Below are positions 1 through 6,823 of a DNA stretch of 64,000 bases, one piece after another. The first letter of the stretch is position 1, and each line of letters opens with the position of its first letter. The notes under the pieces are model-generated. The model was given only the letters and a program-made list of their open reading frames with translations, was not told the DNA's origin and made no database searches. Source of the DNA: Desulfobacter sp. (GTDB lineage: Bacteria; Desulfobacterota; Desulfobacteria; Desulfobacterales; Desulfobacteraceae); assembly GCA_028768525.1 (NCBI GenBank), contig CP054837.1, positions 2,823,001 through 2,887,000 on the forward strand, written 5' to 3'. The translations under genes were made by a program, and so were the position numbers.

Positions 1-1
1 C

Positions 2-808
2 ATCAACCTGTACACCATCGAGCGGCTGCGCAAACAGGGGTTTAGATACGGAGGACTGGCCTCCAAAGGCGGCACCTACATGGTGGCATGGATGGACATC
101 AACAAAAAGGAAAACCCACTGTACGAGCAGTTCGACCGGGTCTGCGCCCTGATGAAGAAATATGATGCGGTACTCTCCCTGGGCAACGGCATCCGGGCCG
201 GGGCCATCCATGACAGCCACGACCGGGCCCAGATGGCGGAAATGATCATCAACTGCGAACTGGCCGAACTTGGCCGGGAGATGGGCTGCCAGATGATGGT
301 GGAAGGCCCGGGCCATGTGCCCCTGGACGAGATTGAAGGCAATATCATGCTGGAGAAACGGATGTCCGGCAACGCTCCCTATTACGTTCTGGGCCCAATC
401 CCCTGCGACACCGGCGCCGGGTACGACCATATCACCGCCGCCATCGGCGCCGCTTCATCGGCCCGTTACGGTGCCGACCTCATCTGCTACATCACCCCGG
501 CGGAGCACCTGGCCCTGCCGGGCGTGGCCGATGTCCGGGAAGGGGTGAGGGCCACCCGCCTGGCCGCCCGCATCGGGGATATTTCCAAATACCCCGACCG
601 CCGGGAAAATGAAAAACAGGCCGCCCTGGCCCGCCGGGACATGCGCTGGGACGATCTTGAAAAATACCTGCTCTTCCCGGAAGTGGCCAATGCCATCCGC
701 CGGGAAAGGACGCCGGAACAAAAAGAGACCTGCACCATGTGCGGGGACTTCTGCGCCATGAAAAAAGGCATGGAAGTCTTTGAAAAGGATATAACCCACA
801 AAAAATAG
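2..808 (+). CDS. ThiC-family radical SAM enzyme, C-terminal part (ThiC or benzimidazole synthase BzaF)
   Basis: The reading frame is open from the window edge, so the N-terminus is missing; about 268 residues are visible. The sequence matches the C-terminal half of the ThiC family, including the GPGHVPLDEIE and GPIPCDTGAGYDHI motifs and a C-terminal Cys cluster CTMCGDFC (Cys-x2-Cys-x3-Cys) that would hold the 4Fe-4S/SAM cluster. Family members convert aminoimidazole ribotide either to the thiamine pyrimidine (ThiC) or to 5-hydroxybenzimidazole (BzaF), the lower ligand of some cobamides. The immediate downstream gene is cobT, only 10 bases away, which favours BzaF because bzaF-cobT pairs are known in anaerobic deltaproteobacteria. 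The two functions cannot be separated on the visible part. Confidence 0.85.
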   Translation: MNLYTIERLRKQGFRYGGLASKGGTYMVAWMDINKKENPLYEQFDRVCALMKKYDAVLSLGNGIRAGAIHDSHDRAQMAEMIINCELAELGREMGCQMMVEGPGHVPLDEIEGNIMLEKRMSGNAPYYVLGPIPCDTGAGYDHITAAIGAASSARYGADLICYITPAEHLALPGVADVREGVRATRLAARIGDISKYPDRRENEKQAALARRDMRWDDLEKYLLFPEVANAIRRERTPEQKETCTMCGDFCAMKKGMEVFEKDITHKK

Positions 809-818
809 AGGTAAACCT

Positions 819-1880
819 ATGTCACTGCTGGAACAGACCATCAATGCCATCAGCCCCACCCTTAACGAAGCGGTGCTGGCCCAGGCAAAACAGCGGCTGG
901 CCGACCAGGCCAAACCCGCCGGCAGCCTCGGGGTCATGGAGGAAATCGGTGCCCGCCTGGCCGCCATTAAAGGCACCATTGACGTACACCTGACCAACAA
1001 ACGCATCATCACCTGTGCCGGGGACCACGGCGTGGCCGAGGAAGGGGTCAGTGCCTTTCCCGCCGAAGTCACCCCCCAGATGGTGCTCAACTTTGCCGGA
1101 GGAGGGGCATCGGTAAACGTCATCGGCAACCATGCCGGCGCCGTTGTCAAGGCCGCTGACATCGGCGTCAATTTTGACTTTGACCCGGAACTGCCCATTT
1201 TCCACAAAAAGGTGCGCAAGGGCACGGCCAATTTTACCAAGGAGCCGGCCATGACCCGGGAGGAGGCCATCGCCGCCATCGAAGCCGGCATTGAGATTGT
1301 GGAAGAACTCCATGCTGAAACGCCGGTGGATCTGCTGGGCACAGGAGACATGGGCATTGCCAACACCACCCCCTCCACAGCCGTCATCGCTGCCTTCTCA
1401 GGGATTCCCGTGGAAAGCCTTACCGGCCGGGGCACCGGCATCGACGATGCAGGCCTGGCCAACAAGATCGCCGTGATCCAGAAGGGCCTGGACCTGCACA
1501 GGCCCGACCCCAACGATCCCCTGGACATCCTCTCCAAGGTCGGGGGCCTGGAAATCGGCGGCCTGGCCGGCCTGGTGCTGGGCGCGGCCGCCCGGTCCAT
1601 CCCCGTGATCTGCGACGGCCTTATCTCCACGGCCGGGGCGCTCATCGCCTGTGAACTGGCCCCGGCGGCAAAGCAGTATCTCTTCGCCTCCCACAAATCC
1701 GTGGAAATCGGCCATAAATACATGCACGACCGCCTGGGGCTGGACCCCCTCATCGACCTGCGCTTCCGCCTGGGCGAAGGCACCGGTGCCGCCGTCTGCA
1801 TGGAACTGCTGGACCTGTCCACCCGTATCCTGGCCGACATCAAAACCTTTGAAGAGGTGGGTGTCACCCAGGGCAGTTAA
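819..1880 (+). CDS. cobT: Nicotinate-nucleotide--(dimethyl)benzimidazole phosphoribosyltransferase CobT
   Basis: At 353 residues this has normal CobT length. It transfers phosphoribose from nicotinate mononucleotide to a benzimidazole-type base, making the alpha-ribotide used as lower ligand in cobamide assembly. Visible signatures are KPAGSLG at residues 32-38, the MGIANTTPSTAV substrate loop, GRGTGID, and LGEGTGAA near the C-terminus; its Glu320 corresponds by position to the catalytic Glu of Salmonella CobT. An AGAGGT ribosome site precedes the ATG. It follows the ThiC-family gene with 10 bases between, so the two are probably co-transcribed and the base made by the first may be activated by the second. 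A strong terminator follows. Confidence 0.95.
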   Translation: MSLLEQTINAISPTLNEAVLAQAKQRLADQAKPAGSLGVMEEIGARLAAIKGTIDVHLTNKRIITCAGDHGVAEEGVSAFPAEVTPQMVLNFAGGGASVNVIGNHAGAVVKAADIGVNFDFDPELPIFHKKVRKGTANFTKEPAMTREEAIAAIEAGIEIVEELHAETPVDLLGTGDMGIANTTPSTAVIAAFSGIPVESLTGRGTGIDDAGLANKIAVIQKGLDLHRPDPNDPLDILSKVGGLEIGGLAGLVLGAAARSIPVICDGLISTAGALIACELAPAAKQYLFASHKSVEIGHKYMHDRLGLDPLIDLRFRLGEGTGAAVCMELLDLSTRILADIKTFEEVGVTQGS

Positions 1881-1896
1881 ACCAACCGCCCGCAAA

Positions 1897-1942
1897 AATA
1901 CAAACGCCCCGGTGCAGCCTTCTGCACCGGGGCGTTTGTATT
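1897..1942. terminator. Bidirectional intrinsic terminator between cobT and motA
   Basis: A 21-base-pair perfect inverted repeat (arms 1897-1917 and 1922-1942) with a 4-base CCTT loop lies between the convergent ends of cobT and motA. The stem core is GC-rich and its outer ends are AT-rich, so either strand could form a hairpin followed by U-rich sequence. Confidence 0.85.
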
Positions 1943-1957
1943 ATCGTCGAATCGAAA

Positions 1958-2824
1958 CTATTCCACGGGAGGCAGCCGCTCCAGCCGCTCTTTTTCCAGA
2001 ATTTCCTTGATCCTGGCGATGGAGATCACCTTTTCTTGCCGGGCCGCAGGGGTGAGAAAGGATTTAAGTTTTTTATCCAGGGCCCTGGGATGGATATCCT
2101 CGGCAATGGCCACGATCCCTTCGGTGATGATCCGCTGGAGGAGCAGTTCCTGGCTGGTCCGCTCCCGTATATTGGCACCTATGGGATAGCAGACCATATT
2201 GGCCAGAATAATCCCATAAAGGGTGGAGGTCAGGGCAATGGGGATGGTCGCCATAAGGGTGGCAGAATCCCCGATTCCCCCCAGCATGCCGATGAGACCG
2301 ACCACTGACCCCACCAGGCCGAAAGCCGGGGCCACATCCCCCATGGCCCTCAGCAGCCTCAAATTCTCATCCCGCCGTTTCCGGAAAAAGAACATCTCCG
2401 CATTCAGGGCCTCCCGGATCTGTTCCGGGCTGTAATTGTCCACCATGAGCCCGATGGCCCGGCGCAAAAAGACAATGGTGGTCTCCTCTTCCTCTTTTTC
2501 AAGGGAAAGGATGCCCTTGATCTTGCGCTTTATTGACAGATCCACCAGGACCTTGACAATGGTATCTGCACTTACCGAAGGCCGGGTGTAAGATGCGGCG
2601 ATCACCTTTAACAGAATGACGATCCGCTCCATTCTGTACCCTAAAAAGACCGCCGTAAGCGTTCCTCCCACCACAATAACCGCTCCGGCCAGATTGGCAT
2701 AGAGCCCGACATTTCCGCTAAAGGCAAAACCGGTGCAGAACAGAAGAAAGCAAAAGCAGACCCCGATGATATTCAGTTTGCCATGGTTCCAAATGCTGTT
2801 TTTCCCCGTTGTGTTGGTATCCAT
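1958..2824 (-). CDS. motA: MotA/PomA-type stator subunit
   Basis: This 288-residue inner-membrane protein belongs to the MotA/TolQ/ExbB proton-channel family. Two hydrophobic segments lie at about residues 18-65, followed by a large cytoplasmic loop and two more membrane segments carrying the MotA signature (GLVGSVVGLIGMLGGIGD, then IPIALTSTLYGIILAN). With MotB it forms the ion-driven stator of the flagellar motor. It lies 17 bases after motB, so they form one unit, but in the order motB-motA, the reverse of the usual order. A charged tail of about 60 residues follows the last membrane segment. Whether H+ or Na+ is used cannot be decided from sequence alone. Confidence 0.9.
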   Translation of the reverse strand: MDTNTTGKNSIWNHGKLNIIGVCFCFLLFCTGFAFSGNVGLYANLAGAVIVVGGTLTAVFLGYRMERIVILLKVIAASYTRPSVSADTIVKVLVDLSIKRKIKGILSLEKEEEETTIVFLRRAIGLMVDNYSPEQIREALNAEMFFFRKRRDENLRLLRAMGDVAPAFGLVGSVVGLIGMLGGIGDSATLMATIPIALTSTLYGIILANMVCYPIGANIRERTSQELLLQRIITEGIVAIAEDIHPRALDKKLKSFLTPAARQEKVISIARIKEILEKERLERLPPVE

Positions 2825-2841
2825 TTGCCTCCCCTTAAAAT

Positions 2842-3639
2842 TTATTGCGGTGCGCTTTTTAAATAAGGCCTTTCTTTCATCAATATAATCTCCACCCGCC
2901 GGTTCTGCCTCCGGTTCATCATGCTGTTGTTGGGCTGCACCGGCTGGTGCCAGGAATGTGCGCTGATAAAAAACCGTTCCTCCGGAATCCCTTCCTTTTC
3001 AATGAGGAAACGGGCCGTTTCCGTCGCCCTTGCGGCAGAAAGTTCCCAGTTGGTGGGATATTTTTCCGAATAATTGGGCATGGCATCGGTGTGCCCGGAA
3101 ACATTAATGATATAATTACTATCCCTCAGCACCGGGGCAATCTGGCGCAGCCGCTCCCTGGCCTGGGGCCGGAGTTCCGACATTCCAGTATCAAAGAGGA
3201 TGTCCCCTGCGATGGAGATGCGCACGGCTCTATCCGACACCATATCCACCCCTACGGAATCGTTGACGAACTCATCCAGAAACGCTTCCCTGGCCCTGTC
3301 GTAGATATCGGTTGGATTATGAAGGGCGTTGAGATCGGCGACCCTGCCGGCGCCGGACTCGGAAATGGAATGCACGCCCGGCCCGTCGTCCAGTACCAGC
3401 CGGCGGTTTCCGGCCTGGTATGCATAGAGTACTGTGAACAGCACAAACATGGTCATCATAAGATCGGCCCAGGACACCGACCACTTGTCCTGTTTAACAA
3501 CCCCTGCCTCAGCCGCAAGATCCTCTGCATAGGGGTCAAATTGGGCAGACGCAAAAAAACCGGCGGGTTGCCTGCCCTGGGCAGCATCCTCGCCGGTTTT
3601 CCCTGTCGTTACCGCTGTTTGGACTATCTCTGTGCTCAT
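2842..3639 (-). CDS. motB: MotB/OmpA-type stator subunit
   Basis: This 265-residue protein has a soluble N-terminus of about 50 residues and a single membrane segment that begins WSVSWADLMMTMFVLF; the Asp of WADLM is the conserved ion-binding residue. After a linker comes an OmpA-like peptidoglycan-binding domain with the NVSGHTDAMP motif and NRRVEI near the end. It would anchor the stator to the cell wall. The WADLMMT form resembles PomB/MotS types as much as MotB. The ribosome site GGAGCAGGGCG lies just before the ATG. It is the first gene of the pair and is preceded by a candidate sigma-54 promoter. Confidence 0.9.
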   Translation of the reverse strand: MSTEIVQTAVTTGKTGEDAAQGRQPAGFFASAQFDPYAEDLAAEAGVVKQDKWSVSWADLMMTMFVLFTVLYAYQAGNRRLVLDDGPGVHSISESGAGRVADLNALHNPTDIYDRAREAFLDEFVNDSVGVDMVSDRAVRISIAGDILFDTGMSELRPQARERLRQIAPVLRDSNYIINVSGHTDAMPNYSEKYPTNWELSAARATETARFLIEKEGIPEERFFISAHSWHQPVQPNNSMMNRRQNRRVEIILMKERPYLKSAPQ

Positions 3640-3713
3640 TACGCCCTGCTCCGGTTCTTAATGGTATGTTGATGACATTACTTACTATTCGGCATCATAC
3701 CATCAGAAATAAA

Positions 3714-3728
3714 GCAAAATTTATTCCA
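3714..3728 (-). promoter_or_regulatory. Candidate sigma-54 promoter of motB-motA
   Basis: On the minus strand the sequence reads TGGAATAAATTTTGC, giving the invariant GG and GC doublets separated by exactly 10 bases, with T before GG and TTT before GC as in the sigma-54 consensus. The predicted start of transcription is near 3702, about 60 bases before motB. An inverted repeat TGGTATG/CATACCA (3662-3668 and 3696-3702) lies at the predicted start. Confidence 0.5.
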
Positions 3729-3747
3729 GGCGTATCAAAATTCTCCT

Positions 3748-4380
3748 TTATTCCCGGCGGCGCCGGATACCGACCACTCCGATCAGGCCGCATCCCAGCA
3801 GGACAGCCGCAGTGGGGATGGGTACAGGATCTGCTCCGCCGGTGTTGGTTTCAGTCTCCCAGGAGAGAGTAAAGGCCGAAACTTCAAAGTCATCGATATC
3901 AGTACCGGAAAGAAATCCCCACCTATATCCTATAAAGAAAGTGATATCATTCCACTCTCCTTCGGATTTTAGGATATCTGCGTCAGCAGTCCAGGTCAGG
4001 ATATTTCCCTTTTTGCTTGAAGGAACCAAATCCTCGGTAACCCCGTTGACCGATAAAAAGCTTCCCTGTGAGTGCCAAAAAAATCCGCTTTCATTGGTAT
4101 AGTCCACATCAAAATAGGTCATTTCAAATGTCAGGGTTCCGGTCGGCGTCCCCCCAGTCTGGAACTGCCTTGCAATGGGATCTGAAGAATCAAAATCAAT
4201 ACTTTTATCTGTGAACAGGTTCTCATGGTCTACATCGTTGTCTCCAAATCGAACAATGCGGTCCCCTTCATCATCAAAAACAGAGAGCAGGTCGATTTCG
4301 ACCTTGGCTGCAGTAGCCGGTCCTGCCAGTATAAAAACACCTATCGCCAGTATCAAACCGCTTATCATTTTTTTAAGCAT
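3748..4380 (-). CDS. VPxP-CTERM (PEP-CTERM-like) exported protein, likely exosortase substrate
   Basis: This 210-residue protein has a signal peptide ending near ATAA (residue 24) and a beta-rich acidic middle with no recognised enzyme motif. Its C-terminus is a tripartite sorting signal: the short motif VPIPT, a hydrophobic segment (AAVLLGCGLIGVVGI) and a terminal RRRRE cluster. This is the VPLPA-CTERM variety of PEP-CTERM signals, recognised by exosortase D, and an exosortase of that kind lies at 8468-10030. The protein is therefore expected to be processed in the inner membrane and exported with the exopolysaccharide. GGAGGT lies 5 bases before the ATG. The gene is separated from prsT by two hairpins and has its own candidate sigma-54 promoter. 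Confidence 0.8.
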   Translation of the reverse strand: MLKKMISGLILAIGVFILAGPATAAKVEIDLLSVFDDEGDRIVRFGDNDVDHENLFTDKSIDFDSSDPIARQFQTGGTPTGTLTFEMTYFDVDYTNESGFFWHSQGSFLSVNGVTEDLVPSSKKGNILTWTADADILKSEGEWNDITFFIGYRWGFLSGTDIDDFEVSAFTLSWETETNTGGADPVPIPTAAVLLGCGLIGVVGIRRRRE

Positions 4381-4443
4381 CTTTTACCTCCATTCGGATA
4401 ATCAGCATCAAACAATTACCAGCACACAAAGCAAACTTTTTAA

Positions 4444-4458
4444 GCAATTAGTATACCA
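4444..4458 (-). promoter_or_regulatory. Candidate sigma-54 promoter of the VPxP-CTERM gene
   Basis: The minus strand reads TGGTATACTAATTGC: GG, 10 bases, GC, with TT before the GC. The predicted start of transcription is near 4432, about 50 bases before the ATG at 4380. Sigma-54 control of PEP-CTERM substrate genes has been proposed and shown in other bacteria (PrsK/PrsR-RpoN), which supports the call. Confidence 0.5.
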
Positions 4459-4467
4459 AAGCAATGC

Positions 4468-4498
4468 AAAAACCTGCAACAATACTCTGCTGCAGGTT
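4468..4498 (-). terminator. Hairpin with T-run downstream of prsT
   Basis: On the minus strand AACCTGCA pairs with TGCAGGTT (arms 4491-4498 and 4471-4478), and the hairpin runs into TTTTT. It would end transcripts coming from prsT just before the VPxP-CTERM promoter. Confidence 0.5.
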
Positions 4499-4553
4499 CA
4501 ATACAAAAAAAATAGGGGAATTTTTACCTTAATACCTACGTTAATATAACTCT

Positions 4554-4595
4554 AATTACATATATTGAGCATTTATATACTCAATATATGTAATT
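4554..4595. terminator. AT-rich 16-bp perfect hairpin after prsT
   Basis: Arms 4554-4569 and 4580-4595 are perfectly complementary with a 10-base loop. It begins about 20 bases after the prsT stop. It has no clear T-run on the minus strand, so it may be a transcript-stabilising hairpin rather than a terminator. Confidence 0.45.
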
Positions 4596-4614
4596 ATTTT
4601 CCCAAAACCTATCT

Positions 4615-6810
4615 TCAACGTCCCTCATAAAACTTCTTGTACAAGGTTACAGCCCGGTCACGGCCCAGGAAATCTTTATCCGTGGCCGCCACCTTTTCCA
4701 GGGTGCTTTTTGCCTTTTCGCTTTTACCCAGGCGATGGTATAGCTCACCCAAGTGGGCGGCAATGGATTCATTCTCCGGCATCTGCTCATATGCCTGTTC
4801 AATCTTCGCCCTGGCCCTGTCAATATCCCCTTTCAGATACAGTGCCCATCCAAGGGTATCCTGCACCAGGGGCGAACCGGGATTGAGCGTATCGGCCTTT
4901 TGGGCCAGGTCCAGCGCCCGGTTATAATCCTGTTCCGAGGTCCCCAGTTCGGTCAGGTAAAAGGCCAGATTGTTGGCCGCCATCCAGGATTCCGGATGGT
5001 TGGCAAAGATCTGTTCATAAACCCCCATGGCCGCCTTGTAATCCTTGACGACCTCATAGGCATTGGCCAGGCTGAACCATGCAAACCGGTTATTGGCATC
5101 GGCTTCAATGGCTTCCTTAAGTTTTTCAATGGCATCCAGGTACCGGCCTTCCTTGATATACAGCCGTGCCAGAGAGGTAATAAACACCGAAGACTGCTTA
5201 TTCTCCTCATACCCTGTATTCATCTCGTCAAGGGCCTTGTCCATCTTATTCTGCCGGGCAAGGGCATTGGCCGTTTTCAAGTATCCCAGGGGAGCCCCTT
5301 TCTTACTCTCTTTTAACTGCTTATACTGCTCAATGGCTTCGTCATACCGGTTCATGGCCAGGTAAAAATCCCCGAGGCCCGCAATGGCACCCAGATTGTA
5401 GGGATCCAGGCTGACGATCTTTTTCAGATTTTTCTCGGCGGCCGCCGTATCCTTTTTAAAGAGGTTGATCCGGACCATGGCCTTGAGAATCCCGGTGGAA
5501 TCCGGGGCCTTTTTCTGGGCCGTCTTCAATACGTCCATTGCCAGGTCATAATCCTTGTTCAGGACATGGGCATTGGCCAGGCCAAGGTAGCCGTCCAGAT
5601 GATCCGGATAATCCGTTATCACCGCCCTGAACTTGGACACGGCCCCGGCCCCGTCTCCCTTGGCCAGGTAAATCCGTCCCTTAAGATAATGGGCATCCAC
5701 GCTTTTGGGATCTTCCTCAATCACCTGGTCAATGAGGCTGCCGGCCTCATCCACCCTTTTTTGGAGCAGCATGATCTTGCTCAAGCTCAATTTGGCCTTG
5801 ATCAGGTCTGTACGTGCCGCCTTGTCCTCCAGGGCCAGGAAATCCTTTAGCACGGATTCCGCGTCCCCGATCTTATTGGTTTTGAGATAAATCTCGCTGA
5901 GCACACCGGAGTAAGCATATATCTGGGGTTTTTCAGCCATCCCCTCTTTAATCAGGCCAATGCCTTCATCCTTGAGCCCGCCCCTCAACAGCAACACCGC
6001 CCCGGCAACCCGGAGCCTGTCATTATCGGGATTATCCGCCAGGACCTCATTCACGATTGCCAATGCTTTGGCCGATTCCTTTTGTCTCAGATAGAGCCCG
6101 GCCAGGTTGAACTTGAACCCCGAGGACCCGGGAGACAGTTCAACCGCCTTTTTCAGATAAACTTCAACCTTCTCCAGATCCCCTTGGCTGCCGTAATAAT
6201 TGGTCAGGGCCAAAATCAGGGGAAGGGAGTCGGGGTTCAGCGCCAGCCCATTTTGAATCACTTCACCGGCCTTCTGGGGATTCCCGCTGCTCCGCCAGTA
6301 AGAGGCCATCAATAAATGGTACTCCGCCCCCTGCTTTGCCTCATCCCCCAGGCTGTCCAGAACCGCCCTGGCTTCATCGGCCTTTTTCTGGGTCAAAAGG
6401 ATCGAGGCCTGCAGAAACAAGGCGCCAGGATGATCGGGCTGCCGCCCCAGAATCTCGGCCACCTGGGCATTGGCCCTGTCCCAGGCCTTAGCCGCAAAAA
6501 ATAGTTTCCCCAGATCCAGCCGGGCGTCAATCAGGTCGGGATCAAATTTCACCGCCGTGGAAAATGACTGGAAGGCCGCCTTGCCGTTTTTCTGCTTCAA
6601 TGCAATCTTTCCCAGCAAATGGTGGGCCTTTGCAAATTCAGGATCAATCTGGACCGCATTTTTCAACTCAAGCCGCGCCTTTACCAGGTCCCCGGACTCA
6701 AAAAAGGCCATACCCTTATCGTAAAAAGCCATCTTCTTTTCTTCCGGCGTACCGCAGGCCGCAAGCAAAAGCGCCAAACCCGCCAGGACTACCCATACTC
6801 TCATCCGCAT
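4615..6810 (-). CDS. prsT: TPR-repeat lipoprotein of the exosortase system (PrsT-like)
   Basis: From the ATG at 6810 this is 731 residues. That start is preferred over an ATG 111 bases upstream because GGAG lies 9 bases before it and a lipoprotein signal peptide follows directly (LLLAAC, Cys19). The rest is a chain of about 20 tetratricopeptide-like helical repeats (for example the block with AKAHHLLGKIALKQ). It matches the PEP-CTERM-system TPR lipoprotein PrsT in layout and in its location beside exosortase. As a lipidated periplasmic scaffold it probably helps polymer or protein export. It lies 13 bases after the WecA-like gene in the same direction. Confidence 0.85.
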   Translation of the reverse strand: MRMRVWVVLAGLALLLAACGTPEEKKMAFYDKGMAFFESGDLVKARLELKNAVQIDPEFAKAHHLLGKIALKQKNGKAAFQSFSTAVKFDPDLIDARLDLGKLFFAAKAWDRANAQVAEILGRQPDHPGALFLQASILLTQKKADEARAVLDSLGDEAKQGAEYHLLMASYWRSSGNPQKAGEVIQNGLALNPDSLPLILALTNYYGSQGDLEKVEVYLKKAVELSPGSSGFKFNLAGLYLRQKESAKALAIVNEVLADNPDNDRLRVAGAVLLLRGGLKDEGIGLIKEGMAEKPQIYAYSGVLSEIYLKTNKIGDAESVLKDFLALEDKAARTDLIKAKLSLSKIMLLQKRVDEAGSLIDQVIEEDPKSVDAHYLKGRIYLAKGDGAGAVSKFRAVITDYPDHLDGYLGLANAHVLNKDYDLAMDVLKTAQKKAPDSTGILKAMVRINLFKKDTAAAEKNLKKIVSLDPYNLGAIAGLGDFYLAMNRYDEAIEQYKQLKESKKGAPLGYLKTANALARQNKMDKALDEMNTGYEENKQSSVFITSLARLYIKEGRYLDAIEKLKEAIEADANNRFAWFSLANAYEVVKDYKAAMGVYEQIFANHPESWMAANNLAFYLTELGTSEQDYNRALDLAQKADTLNPGSPLVQDTLGWALYLKGDIDRARAKIEQAYEQMPENESIAAHLGELYHRLGKSEKAKSTLEKVAATDKDFLGRDRAVTLYKKFYEGR

Positions 6811-6823
6811 CGCATCAACTCCG

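Noticed and set aside
455..1867. Long open frame on the minus strand opposite cobT and the ThiC-family gene
   Set aside because: It is low-complexity Ser/Pro/Arg-rich sequence opposite two genes with clear family motifs, and arises from high GC at third codon positions.
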